Of a stretch of 64,000 nucleotides of DNA, positions 50,402 to 63,040 are shown piece after piece. The stretch comes from Strix aluco (Eukaryota; Chordata; Aves; Strigiformes; Strigidae), in assembly GCF_031877795.1 (NCBI RefSeq), contig NC_133933.1, positions 7,748,632 through 7,812,631 of the forward strand. Reading direction: 5' to 3'. The position numbers and the translations under genes are program-made. Numbering within the stretch: the stretch's first letter is position 1; the number at the start of each line of letters is the position of its first letter. A model generated the notes under the pieces. It ran no database searches, was not told the origin of the DNA, and worked only from the letters and a program-made list of their open reading frames with translations.

Positions 50402-50898
50402 ATGGCCATGAAGCAAACTGAACATAACCCAAATGCTACTGTCAACCTCAACTTTGCTGCAATCTACAATCTCCACGATGGGGATTTAACCTCCTTGCGA
50501 AACTTCTCCTTCCCTTTCAATTTCAGTTACAGCGATTACGACCTGCCGCTGGACAGCGAAGATGACATGACCAAAACCCGCACCTTCTTTGCAGCCAAGA
50601 TTGTGATCGGGGTGGCTCTGGTCGGCATCATGCTGGTCTGTGGCATCGGCAACTTCATCTTCATTGCTGCTCTTGCCCGCTACAAGAAGCTGCGAAATCT
50701 CACCAACCTGCTGATTGCCAACCTGGCCATCTCAGACTTCATTGTGGCCATTGTGTGCTGCCCCTTCGAGATGGACTACTACGTGGTGCGGCAGCTCTCC
50801 TGGGAGCACGGCCACGTCCTCTGTGCCTCAGTCAACTACCTGCGGACCGTCTCCCTCTATGTTTCTACCAATGCTCTCCTGGCTATAGCTGTTGACAG
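50402..50898 (+). CDS. PROKR2: Prokineticin receptor 2, coding exon 1 (N-terminus to TM3)
   Basis: First coding part of a class A GPCR that binds prokineticins (PROK1/PROK2) at the plasma membrane and signals mainly through Gq. In mammals it acts in olfactory-bulb and GnRH-neuron development and in circadian output. In this 397-residue model, residues 1-63 are extracellular with N-glycosylation sequons at N11, N34 and N40. TM1 is about 65-90, TM2 about 101-123, C141 is the TM3 disulfide cysteine, and TM3 ends at the DR of the DRY motif. The stretch from [17 protein letters not shown] onward is nearly identical to mammalian PROKR2, and the N-terminus also fits PROKR2. The exon ends with a perfect CAG|GTAAGT donor after two bases of the Arg codon. 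In-frame ATGs exist at 50381, 50402 and 50408. I chose 50402 for its G at +4 and the Met-Ala beginning, but the choice is uncertain. Confidence 0.96.
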
Positions 50899-53800
50899 GT
50901 AAGTGGGGTGCTATGTCTGCATGGCAGATGCCACCAAATGCCAGGCTTCTGAGGTTGGCTGTCCAGATTTCTAGGTTTCTAACATGCTCAGCTGTTCTTC
51001 AGGATTTGCTGATATCCAGGTAGGTACTACACAGACCTGGGTATCTTGTTTCATAAAAATTTTATCACACAATGTCATGACATTACCACAGAGAAAACTC
51101 AGTGGAAATTTCTTGATTGAACTTTTCAGGTGAAAAGAAAGTTGATTTATTAAAACTACTTTCTTTTTCTCACAAAAATATGCTTGATTCAAGTGTAGGA
51201 GAGGATTTATGAAATAAGAGAAAGAGGAGAAAGAGAGACAAAGCAGAAACACCCAGAGTTGAGGGTGTTCATCACCACTATATAATCCTGATCCAAACCA
51301 TACATCTCTAAGGAACCTTCACTACTGGCCTACACAGCTTTTCTGATTCTAACCTTTTCTATAAACAGTGAACTAAATACTCTTCAGCAAGAGAAATAGT
51401 TGACTGGTGATACAGAATTTGACAGGTGAGTTTCCAACAGGGTTATTGCCTTACAGGATATTTCTTTCTCCCTCGATGGTATTTTTCCCAGTTTTCATTT
51501 TGGTATACAAGGAGAGTAAAATATAAGACTTCTGTCTACCTTGCAAAACAGAGTTCTTATTCTCAGCCGTGCTGAACTGAGAAAACCCAACAATCATTAA
51601 ATTAACCATTTGATAGTACTGAGGTCTTAGCTGGATGCTCCAACACAGAAGTGGATGCTCGGAGCACTCTCCTCTCTTTTAAAATACTCTCCTCTCATAT
51701 TCTCCTCTCACTTTACACACCTCTCTGAGGATGGCACAGTGGCAAGCTAGGAAGGACCCACAGGTCATTATGGCACCTGTATTTATAGCATTGTCCAGAA
51801 AATGATAAAATGCTACACCAGCCCAGTTTGGCAGATATTTTCCTACAGCCCTCATAATGGGGTAAGCAGAACCTGCTATACTATCTGCCTTATGCTGCAG
51901 TCCTGAGATATTTCTATGCCTGCCTCTCACTCCAGGAATTTTAACAATATAATTTAATTGTATTCTTTCTCACGACTCCTGTTCTCTTAGCCTCGTGCAC
52001 CGCGGACTCTGACGGACCAGGCGCTGAGGATCAGCTTCGTGCTGAGATAAACCTGACACGACTGACTCACAGAAAGCCAGAGACCCACAGAGTAAACTCT
52101 TTACAAAAAGGCCATCAAAACAAGTCATCTTTTGTGTGCAAACACAAAATACATCTCTGTATACCCTCTGCATATACACACTGTATGATTCCCACTCCCC
52201 CTTCCCTTTTTTTCCTGATTTCTCTCATGTGCCATTTTATGCTCTAGTTTAATGTTGTATAGTTTCTGGTACCTGATCCAAAAGACAGCTCAGGAGCAGT
52301 TAACCCTGCTGATGGTTGTACAGGTACAGCTTGTGCACAACTGATTCAGCTGTCATTGACGTCAACAGAAGTCTGTGGAAAGACTCTGGGGAAGTCCAGA
52401 TATGTTTTGCCTGGTGTGGGGGAAAGGACAATCAGCTCCTATGAAACAAATCCTTAACAAGTGTCTAACAAAATAGCCTTTGAACAGCAGCTGAGGACTC
52501 AGGGTTAAGCTTCTAAACACTATCATGTATGCATTACCATTTTCTATTACTTATCTTTTTCAACTTCTAAAAAATTTTCTTGGAAAGCTCTGCTAGTGCA
52601 TCGCAGGTTGATGAAGTAACATGGGTCATTGAGCCCTTATGCCTGCTAAGAAAGCAGAAGATTTCTAACATATCTCCCCAAGTATCTTTATAAACAATCC
52701 TGGAAATGATTAATCACTGAAGTTTGTTGTAAGAACACGCTGTTTTGGTTTCACTGTCCTTTTTTTTTGTGAGCTTTTGACTTGGTAAACAGAGATAAAT
52801 GTCATTCATTTAATAATCAACCATTCCACGTTGGTTATGTCATGTGTGTTGTTGACTTCAGTCTCTAAAAATAATAGGCTCTTAACAAAAGTCTTTTCAT
52901 GTTTTGATCATTTAAAAGGGCTCACCTGTGTAGAGAGAGTAAGCCTGTCCCACAGGATTTGCCTCTGGTAGGGTTCTCTTTCATCTTCCTTGATGTCTAT
53001 TCACGTGAAACGTAGGAATTTCACATATTTAAGGCCACAACTACACTAGAAAATAATGCAATGTGAGAGGATCTGAAGAGCAACAGTTGGTGCTAAGGGT
53101 CCAACATTCATGCTGTAAGTATTTTGGGGGATTTAGCTTTAGCTGGGTCACCTGGACTGAATGCCCATGGGCACCTGGTGTGTTTTATGCACACTTTTGA
53201 CTACATCTTCCAGGGCAGTTTCATCCGAACTCAGTTCATGTGCTCCAGGACCACTCCGCAGTAACAGCCCAAGTGTGGTAAGCAAGGACAATCAGGAAAT
53301 CCACCACAAAACCTCCCTCGACTCTCTTGCAGAGATTTACCCCATCCAGCCAAATGTCCTGCTGAGCAGATATGCATACTTATGAATGCATACACATACA
53401 TTATCTCACAACCTTGTTTCCACAGGACTCAATCTAAAAATATTCATTTATCAGTTCCACAATGAGGCTGACTAGTTCTGCTGTCCCTTGACATCTAGCC
53501 TGCACTATTAAGAGCGATGAACAATTCATCTGCTTCCAAGATCTGGCTGATGGAAAGCACCACTGGCTTTCCATTTTAGAATTAATAGATCCTGTGCATG
53601 CTATCCATGTATAGAATACATACAGATAGAAAAGCCTCTGAGTGAATAAGAAATTCCACTGAAACAATTCTTTGTGTTAAACACAATTGGGATCTCTGGA
53701 GTGCCTCTGATAACAATCTCCTTTTAGCACAAGTATCCTAATCTTTCTGGGACAGTGTACTCTAATGTAAGTCCTTCTTACATCTATAGCTTCTTAAAAA

Positions 53801-54878
53801 ATCAACCTCCTCAAATTCCAACCAAACAAAAAACATCAGAGTGAATTCCATTTGGTCCTAGCCCCTTTTTAACTGAATTGAGGAAAACTGATGGATCTTG
53901 AAAGTAATATACTTTTATTTCTCCTCAGTCCTTTGTGAAACACTTCAGTGCACCCACAGCTTTACAGTCATAAAGAGTGCAAATACCTAACTCAAGTTTT
54001 ATGGTTTGGCCTTAACACAGCATATTTAAGGTTAATTAGCAATAGTCACCTCCAGCAGACAAAACAAAAATTTGCATGTGCAGAAAATGGCTACACAGTC
54101 CTTTGTTGGTGGCTTGAAAGCATGCTCACCCATAATCATTCATTAGCATCAGCTTCAGCTCTTTGCACCCCATGAAATAGCCAAGAAAATAATAAAAACA
54201 CTGTTAGATATATTTGATCTCTCAGTAAAAAAAGCATAGTTATATAGTTCTCTGCCTAGGGAACACCTTTTTGTGTTTCTATGTGTTTGTCTTTTTACCT
54301 GCACCTGACCAGGTGTATACTGCATGTTTCAAACTCTCATTTGAATATGTGCTGTCCACCAAAGAATTTCCAGATACTGTATCATGGCATGTCCTCAATA
54401 CAACACTGAGTGTCATGCTAGGTCCTGCAAACACATTTGTCAGTAATAGGAAAGTTCCCTCTCTTTCTCCTCTTCCAGTCTTTCCATAACTCCCAGACAT
54501 GTGATCTGTGTTAACAAGTTTATGACGCAAAATTACAACCTTTTTAGTTCAATCTTGTAAACAGGAGGGAGTTTGACGGAGGTCTTAAAACTATCCCCAG
54601 ACACCCTAATGTATGCTCAGATTTTCAGATTGCCAAGTACCCACCATCCTAACAAACCCTTCAGCCCCTTGCTCCAGAGTTTCTGCCTAGATTTAGGAAC
54701 TCAGCTCTAGGCTGTTACTTTGGAAACTTTTCTTAACTCTCCTCATAGACAAATTTGCCAGGCTCTCTCTTAAGAATGACAGCAATTTCCTTCTGCCTAA
54801 CTCTGTCCACTTGTATTTTGAATTGTGTGCTGACTAAGTGTTTTCAGACTTCATTTTGGATGTATTTGTCTGTTCCAG
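50899..54878 (+). other. PROKR2: PROKR2 intron, about 4.0 kb
   Basis: Bounded by GTAAGT at 50899 and a TGTTCCAG acceptor ending at 54878. It is phase 2 and falls within the Arg codon of the DRY motif. The interior is AT-rich with no recognised exon, RNA gene or named repeat; the short open frames inside it look incidental. Confidence 0.9.
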
Positions 54879-55575
54879 GTATCTGGCCATTGTTCACCCA
54901 CTGAAACCACGCATGAATTATCAAACAGCAACCTTTCTAATCGCCTTGGTCTGGATTGTCTCCATACTTGTAGCTATTCCATCTGCATATTTTGCTACTG
55001 AAACGGTGTTATTTATAGTGAAAAACCAAGAGAAAATATTCTGTGGTCAGATTTGGCCAGTTGACCAGCAGATGTACTACAAATCATACTTCCTCTTTAT
55101 CTTTGGCATTGAATTTGTTGCACCTGTGATTACGATGACCTTGTGTTATGCCAGGATATCTCGGGAGCTCTGGTTTAAAACCGTACCAGGATTTCAGACA
55201 GAACAGATCAGAAAGAGGCTTCGATGCAGAAGAAAAACTGTTATGGTACTGATGTGCATCCTGACTGCCTACGTTCTCTGCTGGGCACCCTTCTATGGCT
55301 TCACAATTGTCCGTGACTTCTTCCCCACCATCTTTGTGAAAGAGAAGCATTATCTTACTGCTTTTTATATAGTTGAATGCATTGCTATGAGTAACAGCAT
55401 GATAAACACCATGTGTTTTGTAACTGTAAAAAATAACACCATGAAGTATTTCAAGAAGATCATGTTGCTGAGATGGAGATCGACATATAATGGAAGCAAA
55501 TCTAGCACTGATTTAGACCTGAGAACAAGTGCAATGCCAGTCACAGAGGAGGTAGACTGCATAAAACTGAAATAA
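54879..55575 (+). CDS. PROKR2: Prokineticin receptor 2, coding exon 2 (TM4 to C-terminus)
   Basis: Completes the receptor. The first base finishes the split Arg, giving DRYLAIVHP at the cytoplasmic end of TM3. TM4 is about 183-201. C221 in the second extracellular loop pairs with C141. TM5 is about 235-256. The third intracellular loop is short and basic ([10 protein letters not shown], 277-286). TM6 (about 287-306) carries CWAPF. TM7 (about 325-348) has NSMINT where most class A receptors have NPxxY, a replacement I recall also in mammalian PROKR2. The C-tail ends [10 protein letters not shown], close to the mammalian end. The stop is TAA at 55573-55575. The total of 397 residues compares with 384 for human, the excess lying in the extracellular N-terminus. 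No disabling change is visible, so the gene appears intact. Confidence 0.97.
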
Positions 55576-56378
55576 ATTTTCTGCAGTTTGAATCTCACAT
55601 ATTTCGGAGAGGGGCTAAAGAGGAAACAATGCCTTCGCAGAAGCTTCTCCCTTGTCTGTGGGAATATCCACCATTGGTGAGAGCCCTCGAAAAGCAGCCT
55701 ACTATGCATTTCCACCAGAACTCTTTTCGCTGGACTGCTGTATAACCCCATAACTCAGACTGATGCTGTGCTTCAGTTCACCCATCTGTAAATCTGGGAT
55801 GTAGACACTCATTTTAGAGTTGTTTAAAATTTAAGATGAAAAAAATCTATAAATGCATTAAAGCGTATTACAGTGATGTAAGAGTTGATTGCTGATCCTA
55901 GCAATGATGCCTCTTTGTTTCTTCTTAAGAGAAATCTCTTAACGCCTTTGATCTTATCATTTGTACCTTTAAACTATTTGGTGTCCTTTTCCTTCTGCTC
56001 ATAAGGATGGCAAAAAAGCCCATTTTCCTTCATGTCACTCTTTATCCTCTCAGTTTACCCCTCATGATGAAGCTCCTCGAAGTCTACAGACCACCAGCTT
56101 TCTATGGTCCAATGTGCAGCATGCTCTTATGAAAGGCACATTCTCTACAAAGCTAAATACTGCTTCACAGTCTAGTGAAAACCTCATCTCTTCCTGTGAC
56201 ACTTCGCTTAAAAATATTTCATCAACATTCCACTCTGTAGTTTTATGTAGAGTGTTAACTCTGTTTATTATGTATTTGAAAATGGCACAGCTACATCTTG
56301 AAGGGACCTGTTACCTTCTCTCACCTCCAGGCTATGGCCAACTTCTGCTGCCTTGAATCACTGAGTTCTTCAAAGAAC

Positions 56379-56615
56379 CAATCACAAAATCACAGAGGTG
56401 GAGAACAACAATCTCCAGATTGTCTAGTCCACCCCTCTGCTCAAGCAGCATCAGCTAGAACAGGTTGCCCAGGATTGTGTCCAGTTGGGCTTTGACTGAC
56501 TCCAGGGATGGAGCCTTCACAGCCTCCCTGGACAACCTGTGCCAGTGTTCAACAGTCCTTGCAGTAAAGAAGTGTTTTCTTATGTTCAGATGGAACTTCA
56601 TACGTTTCAACTTGT
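56379..56615 (-). mobile_element. CR1 3'-end relic, antisense within the PROKR2 3' region
   Basis: Starts with a decayed copy of the CR1 terminal repeat (AATCACAAAATCACAGAGG). It continues through the conserved CR1 blocks for TCTAGTCCACCCCTCTGCTC, CAGGTTGCCCAGGATTGTGTCC, CAGCCTCCCTGGACAACCTG and AAAGAAGTGTTTTCTTATGTTC, in the right order for the reverse complement. It is 5'-truncated, like most CR1 copies. Confidence 0.9.
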
Positions 56616-57163
56616 GTTTCAACTTGTTTTTCAGTGGGACCCATATAAAAGTACAGCATGCTAGTGGGAAGAAAAACCCTGCTGAACCAGACCTAAACAT
56701 TTTACCAAGCCTGTGTACAACTTCAAAATAAAGTACAAATAGGGCCAAAATAGCATAGAGATTTTGAGATGATCTGTCTTTCTGCAACCAATGGAGACAG
56801 ACTCTAGGCTTCCACAAGCCACTCAGTGGTTGAGTAGCTCATTGTCTGGTCAAAGGTGAGGCAACAACCCAAGATGAATTGTGCATTGCTTCCCCTAGTG
56901 CTGTTTTTACTATTCTGATTTTGTGCAACTCCAGGATGGGTGTTTGTTAATCGTGATAAAGCAGGTGACAGTAGCAGTAGTACCTACTCACTTAAAGTAC
57001 ACATAAGATACCATGGACTTTTGTGTACTGAAATCAAGTATTTTCTATTGTGATGACAAATGCTTTCTGTTTTAAAGTATGTGGTACCACCTACTTTTGG
57101 AGTAAATGGCTTTTGTAAATATTTTGTCTATTTGTGAATTTAAAGTGAGAAACAAATCCTGCT

Positions 57164-57169
57164 AATAAA
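57164..57169 (+). terminator. PROKR2: Candidate poly(A) signal for PROKR2
   Basis: AATAAA about 1.6 kb after the stop codon, followed within 35-65 bases by a T-rich downstream element (TTATTTTTTATATTTTTCCC). It could define the mRNA end. Earlier AATAAA copies exist, so alternative ends are possible. Confidence 0.45.
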
Positions 57170-57190
57170 ACAGTAAACATGGAGTCAATA

Positions 57191-60100
57191 TCAGCATTGT
57201 GAATTATTTTTTATATTTTTCCCTTAGCCACAATTTTCCTACTCAAGTGACTAATGTGAATTATCCCATTTCTGCTAAAGAAAAACTACCAGGCCAACCA
57301 ATTAAGTTTAATGCAAAAGGATATTCAAATCCATTAAAGTGCTCAAATCCTCTCATCATTAGCTGCTCTTAAAGTATACACGTTGGAAAGGATATCATAA
57401 TTTCCTCTGTTAGGCAAAACAATTACTGAAATCATTCTTCAAAATGACATTTTAGAACAGGGGTAAGTACTAAATCCATTTGTTTCCCAGCATGCCAAAG
57501 AAATTTAAAGGACCAGAGAGTTGCAGTATTCCATCATCAAGAGGCTTAATCTTGTAGTTTCTCTTGAAATCTCAGGGTTTCTTCTGAAACTGTGCACCCA
57601 TATTTATCTCCTGAAACATCTACTAGTTATTGGGGACTAGCTAGCAATACTACCTGTTATTAGAGTGTCCTGATATTCCTTTCACCTATTTTTCCTAGAC
57701 TTTTCCTGGTGCAACAAAGCCAAACAATCGACAGTTTTCCACACCTAGAAATCCACCTCAGGCTGAGTTATTTAAAAAAAAAAAAAAGCTCAACCCCCAC
57801 CAAGCAATATAGTACCAAGCAAAAACTGGGGGAAAGAATTGCTTTAAATTTCTGGAAATCACTTTGAGAGCTCCAAGAGACCTCTTCTGGTCTGGCTTGC
57901 TCAGTGTTCTCCAGACATCACCACATCCCTGTCCCTGCGAAGGGTAGTAAAGGAGCAGCTGCCACAGCCCCTTTTGTGGATTTAGGTTTTGGGGTCCGCA
58001 ACATTGCTGTATTTTGACATTTTGAGGTCTTCTCAGCAGTAAAGCAGTGTTTCAGCCTGAATGACTGGATAGGGCAGGAGAAAAAGCTGCGCTTTGCCCT
58101 CAACTGCATTTGTTGTGAGCAGCATCCCCAGAAAGAGGGGGATTCCTACCGAGGAAGGGTGGCGGTCTCCTGTTCCCTGATCAGAGTAGCCAAGCAAGTC
58201 ACATCGTCCTTAGCCTGTGTCTGCACCAACTCCAAACACCCCAAAATGGTCACGGGCTTCACTTTCAGGGACTAATGTCTGCTCCTAAACTGAGCTCCAG
58301 CAACCAGGGGCCCAGGGCAGTGAGCCCAAGGGCCTTGAAGGGGGATAGAAACCCCTTCAGAGGTTTTTTGTGCCCACAGAACTCATTTCATCTAGGGAGT
58401 AACAGGGTGTGACCCCCTACATTGGCCAGGGCCTGCCTGCCACCCATGACTACACTTAAATGGAGAATTTAAAAGACTCTTAAAGTCACTTAAAAACTCC
58501 CTTTAAGTGCAGAAGTGTGCAGATGGGACAGGTCCTGACCGAAGTGGCTCCCTCAGGCAGCAGGGAACAGACAGTCCAACCAGAGTAGCCAAGGGAGGGG
58601 GCCAGACCCCACACTCCCTATAGTGAGTTGTGCAGAAAAAAGAAAAAATAACAGAAATGTTTTTTTGTACCCACCCACACAACTCAGGCTAGGGAGTGTG
58701 GGTGCCAGTGGGTGCTTCAGAGATGGGTGCTCCCTTGGCTGTCAGGTGGGGGCTACCCTGCTGCCTCCTGCCTGGCTGCTCCCTGCAGAAACGCCTTTGC
58801 ACTCACACTGACTGGCAACATTTAGTGAGGGAACTGAATATGGATTGCACCTACCTGAAGCTTTGCTTGCAAGAGCCATGCTTAAACAGAGAAAGAAAAG
58901 CACAAGCTGGAAGGCAGTATCTGTCACAGAGAAGCAGCCCCTTCCAGCACAAGCTCTTACACACTGACAGGCAGTAAAAACTGCAGCGAGACCTCCGCAG
59001 CCATCAGCTGCCTGCTATTAGCTCCAGTGGCACAGCAGCAATAAGGACTTCACCACACAGGAACTGTGGGATGTGTCAAGGATATGCAGTAGGTGGGGGT
59101 GATGTATCATCCTCCTGAAAGCCGTTAGCAGGGTTTAGATAAGCATGCAGTGAATAACCAAGTCTCAGTTGTGGCTTGCTCCAATTTTTATTGCCAAAAG
59201 CAAAAATGTGGTGCTATCATGCCAGATTCTGGCTCAGCTATCCTCCCGTGGCACAGCTCCCAAAACTATAGGCTTGTTTCCTTCTGCAGCAGCTCCTCCA
59301 GGGATAACTGAAGGTAAAATCCAGTCCCTGCTCCTTCACACTGGCTCTCTGAAAAACAAAAAAAACCCAAGTGTAACTGGAAACTAAAATGGTGACCCTG
59401 AACGGCTAAGAGAGGATTAAGAAAAGGCAGTTATTCTCAGCAACAGGCACTGATAAAATAAAGTATGTATTTTAATAAAGCAAGAGCAGGAAAAGAAACT
59501 CCAACCATTGCCCCTCTACCAAAGGAGGATGACCTGCAAGACCCCAGGCCAGAGTGGGTCACAGTAGGCGGGCCATGAAATTTCCCTGAGGACGGACTGA
59601 CTCACTCAGAAGCTCAGACTTAACTGAGCTCCTTCTTTTTTGAGCCTGGCAGCCTTTCCTGTGGCAACAGCACCCTCCAGCTGCTGCCTCTGCAGCATAG
59701 CATCATATGCCTACTGCACTGCCCTGAAAACTGCACCACCTCGCACCAGCTACCTTGGTGAGAGGGCCATGCAGCTATTCCCAGGATTTCTGTGCCTCCA
59801 GAAAGTAGCAACAGATGCTTCAGCTTTCGTCACTCAGGCACCTAGGCACTTACCCATCACTTCTGGTGTCTGAATTCTTCCTCGCTCCCTGTGTCGGCAG
59901 GGCTGTGACCCTCGCTGGGTGCTTGGGCTACCCCCTTTCAAAACACTGGATATCATCTGTGCTGAAAAAAAACACACCACTGAGGAGAAGCAAGCAGAAT
60001 TGAGACAATACAAGAAACTACTCCCTTGGACTCACCAGAGATCCTGTTCTCTCTTACGCTCTGTTAGGACCCTGTTCTATAGACTCCACCCTAACACATG

Positions 60101-60499
60101 TTGCCAGGAAAAGTGCCCAAACACCCATAAGATGGGGATCACTGCAGCTTCCAAAGTGACCTTCCTAATACCATCAGAACAAGAGAATGAGGAACAAAAC
60201 CTGATATAAAATCACCACAAGAATCCTGAATAATAAGAACCAACACTGGGCACAAAGTTGCTCAAAGCATAAAGTCACCTCCCTCAAAACCAGGACTGGG
60301 TAAAACTGACAGAAGAGAAGACACGAAGATGGTAACATTCCCCAGGAAAAGACATCCCTGAGTTCAAAAGACCACCGAGGAACATAAAAACCGCATGTAA
60401 ACTCATCAACCTGCTCATCTGCTGGTTCCAGAAGAAAAGATATGGAAGGTAACACACAGAAAGCATGCATCACAGAAAACATGTTGAGGCACAGCAATA
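57191..60499. other. Non-coding DNA between PROKR2 and the right-hand arrays
   Basis: No gene is recognised. There is a long A run at 57774-57786. Two regions about 300-400 bp apart (58183-58400 and 58582-58700) share short words in order, possibly an old local duplication. Composition becomes more GC-rich toward 58-60 kb as the tandem arrays approach. Confidence 0.55.
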
Positions 60500-62300
60500 A
60501 AATCTGGGGGTGTAGCACTCCAAAAAAGCTGGGAGGTGGAGATCTCCAGAAAAGACACACACTGAAGTGCTCCAGACAACAGGGTGATGAAGGGCTACTA
60601 CAGGGCCACGCGTTGAAGAGCTCCAATAAAAGCCAGGTGCGGAAGCGCTCCAAAACAGCGAAGCAGTGAAGCACTGCTCCATGATGGCACCATTAAGCAC
60701 TCCAATATACACCAGGCATTGCAGAAATCAAGAAAAAAGCCACAGGGTGAAACACCCCACAAAGAGCCATGTGGTGGATGTCTCCAAAAAAGCCCAACAG
60801 GGCAGTGTTCCCCAAAAGAACAGGTACTGAAGGACACCCTTCAGGGTTCCGTGGTGAAACACTCCAAAAAATCACAGGAGATGATGAGAGCAGAAGAGTC
60901 AGACAGTGAACAACCCCCTAAAGAAGGGTGGGGAAGGACCCCTCCAGGAGGGTGTGATGAACAACAACACCTGGGCGGCGCAGTGAAGGACTCCAAAAAA
61001 GCCAGGTCACACAGAGAAAGACTACTGCAGGGTGGCATGGAGAAGGACTCCCAAGAACAGCTGGGCAGCACATAAAGGACTCCAAATAGACTTGGATGCC
61101 ACGGTGAAGGACTCATTCAGCATGGTGCAGGACTCCCAAGAAGAAGCAGGCAGCGTCATGCAGACCTTCTCAGGGGTTGCGCAGCGATGAACTCCAAGAA
61201 GAGCCAGGAGGGGCAGTGAAGAGTTCCTCTGGACTGACACGATGAAGGACCCCTCCAGCGTGGCCTGATGAAGGACTCCTCCAAAAGGGTCTGAGAAGAC
61301 GCCTCTGGGGGAGAATGATGAAGTACTCCAAGAAGAGTCAGGTGCACGATGAAGGACTCCTAAGGGGCAGCATGGTGAAGGGCTCCTCCGGGGAGGTGCA
61401 ATGACGGGCTCCTCTCGGGGCAGCACAGTGTACGGCTCCTCCAGGGCAGCATGACAAAGGCTCCAAGAAGAGCCAACAGAACAGTGAAAGGCTCCTCCAA
61501 GACTGTACATAGACCTACTCCAGATGGCATGATGAGGGGGTCCTCTGGGGTGGTGCAATGAGGGGCTCATCCAGCGTGCTCTGATGAAAGGCTTCTTCGA
61601 GACAGAGCAGTGAAGGGCTCCTCAAATCTACACAATGAGGAGTTACTCTGGGGTGGTGTGATGTGGGGCGCCTCCAGGTTGGCGTGATGAAGGGTTCCTA
61701 CGGATCAGCAAGGTGAAGGCCTCCTCCAGGGTGGTGCAATGAGCTGTTCCTCTGGGATGGTTGTGATAAAAGGCTAGTCTGGAGCGGTACAATGAGGGGC
61801 TCTTCTGTGGCGGAATGATAAGGGGCTGATAGGGATCAGTGCAGGATTGGCAGGGTAAAGAGCTGCTCCAGGACACTGAAACTCTGGCTTTCTCCAGCAC
61901 AGCATGATGAAGGGTTGCTCTGAAGTGCGTGGTAAATGGTGCTCTGCTGCACTGTGATGAAGGGCTCCTCTGGGGCACTGCCATGAGGGGCTCCTCTGTA
62001 GCAGTGTGGTGAACAGATCCTCCAGGGCGCTGCAAAGGAAGACTCCTCTGGGCAGTGCAATGAAGGCTTCCAACGGAGCAGCACAGGGAAGGGCTCCTCC
62101 AGGGCAGCATGATGAAGGGCTGCATAAAGACCCACCAAGCGTGGGGAACAGCTCCTCTGGGGAGGGCATGATGATGGGCTCCTCTGGCATAACACCTTGA
62201 ACTGCTCCTATGGTGCAGCGTGGTCGAGGAGTCCTTCGCTACACTGTGGTGAAAGGGCTCCGCCAGAGCAGTGCTGTGAACGGCTCATCCAGGGAGGCAG
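60500..62300. repeat. Degenerate 26-bp minisatellite array
   Basis: The unit GGCTCCTCCAGGGCAGCATGATGAAG (26 bp, degenerate) can be followed by its GGCT start at 61381, 61407, 61434, 61459, then 61563, 61590 and 61616, spacing 25-27 bp. The left third carries a subtype with CTCCAAAAAAGCC, the right part the CTCCTCCAGGG subtype. About 65-70 units fit in the span. Because 26 is not a multiple of three, frames on both strands stay open for up to about 180 codons; these are repeat artefacts. The left boundary is gradual and approximate. Confidence 0.85.
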
Positions 62301-63040
62301 ACATTGGAAAACATACAATATGTATGATACGATACAAACGATACAACAGAGACAATCTGATAAATATATTACATAACTTACCATACTATACATACCAGAC
62401 AGAAAACACAATACATATAATACATAAAATGCAATATATACAATATGATAAATACCGTAACATAAAGTAAAATACGATATATATAATAAACACAACACAT
62501 TCAAGACAAAGCAATAAAAAAATATAGCAAAAAACATAACAATCAATATATGACAAACCATAAAATACCAACCATACAATGCCAGACAAACTACAGCACA
62601 ATACAAATAAAAATACAAAATAGAAGACGGAGAACACAAGACATACAACACTCCAACAACCATACCTATAATACAACACTTGAAATGCAATATATACAAT
62701 ACCTTACATGCAACACAATAGATTCAATGCATTACAAGGCAGTTGAAAACAGAGGAGACACCATACCGTACACACTACAACCCTAGACATCCCCTACTCA
62801 CAAGTCACATAATACACACGATGCATAAAATATCAGACAAAATACAAGGGACCATACCAGAAATACCATACCATACAGCAGAAAAATCACAAAAGACGAC
62901 ACAATACAAAAAAATTAATAATGAGTACCAACAATACAATACAGCAGAACACACACAATACAGGAAATACCATACCACAACGACAAAGAAAACCCACACC
63001 AGACATACAAGACGACGACGCATCCACACTCCGCAGCAGG
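62301..63040. repeat. G-poor ATACA-rich satellite, first block
   Basis: From the junction GAGGCAGACATT the sequence changes abruptly to variations on ATACA, CCATAC and AATACAATAC. Very little G is present on the plus strand. The basic period appears to be about 5 or 10 bp but is heavily diverged. The long Cys/Tyr/Val-rich frame on the minus strand (62805-63572) is a compositional product. Confidence 0.85.

Larger units (their letters stand above)
55576..57190 (+). other. PROKR2: Probable PROKR2 3' UTR
   Basis: Non-coding sequence after the stop with an antisense CR1 relic in the middle and a candidate poly(A) signal near the end. An AATAAA right at the stop codon (55571) and another at 56728 are alternatives. 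The extent is inferred from the signals only. Confidence 0.45.

Noticed and set aside
60174..60674. 166-codon minus-strand frame that looks hydrophobic
   Set aside because: Overlaps the left edge of the degenerate array; no signal peptide logic, no family resemblance.
61022..61570. 182-codon minus-strand open frame and similar neighbours
   Set aside because: Falls in the 26-bp array, with a 26-codon periodicity in the translation and no domain.
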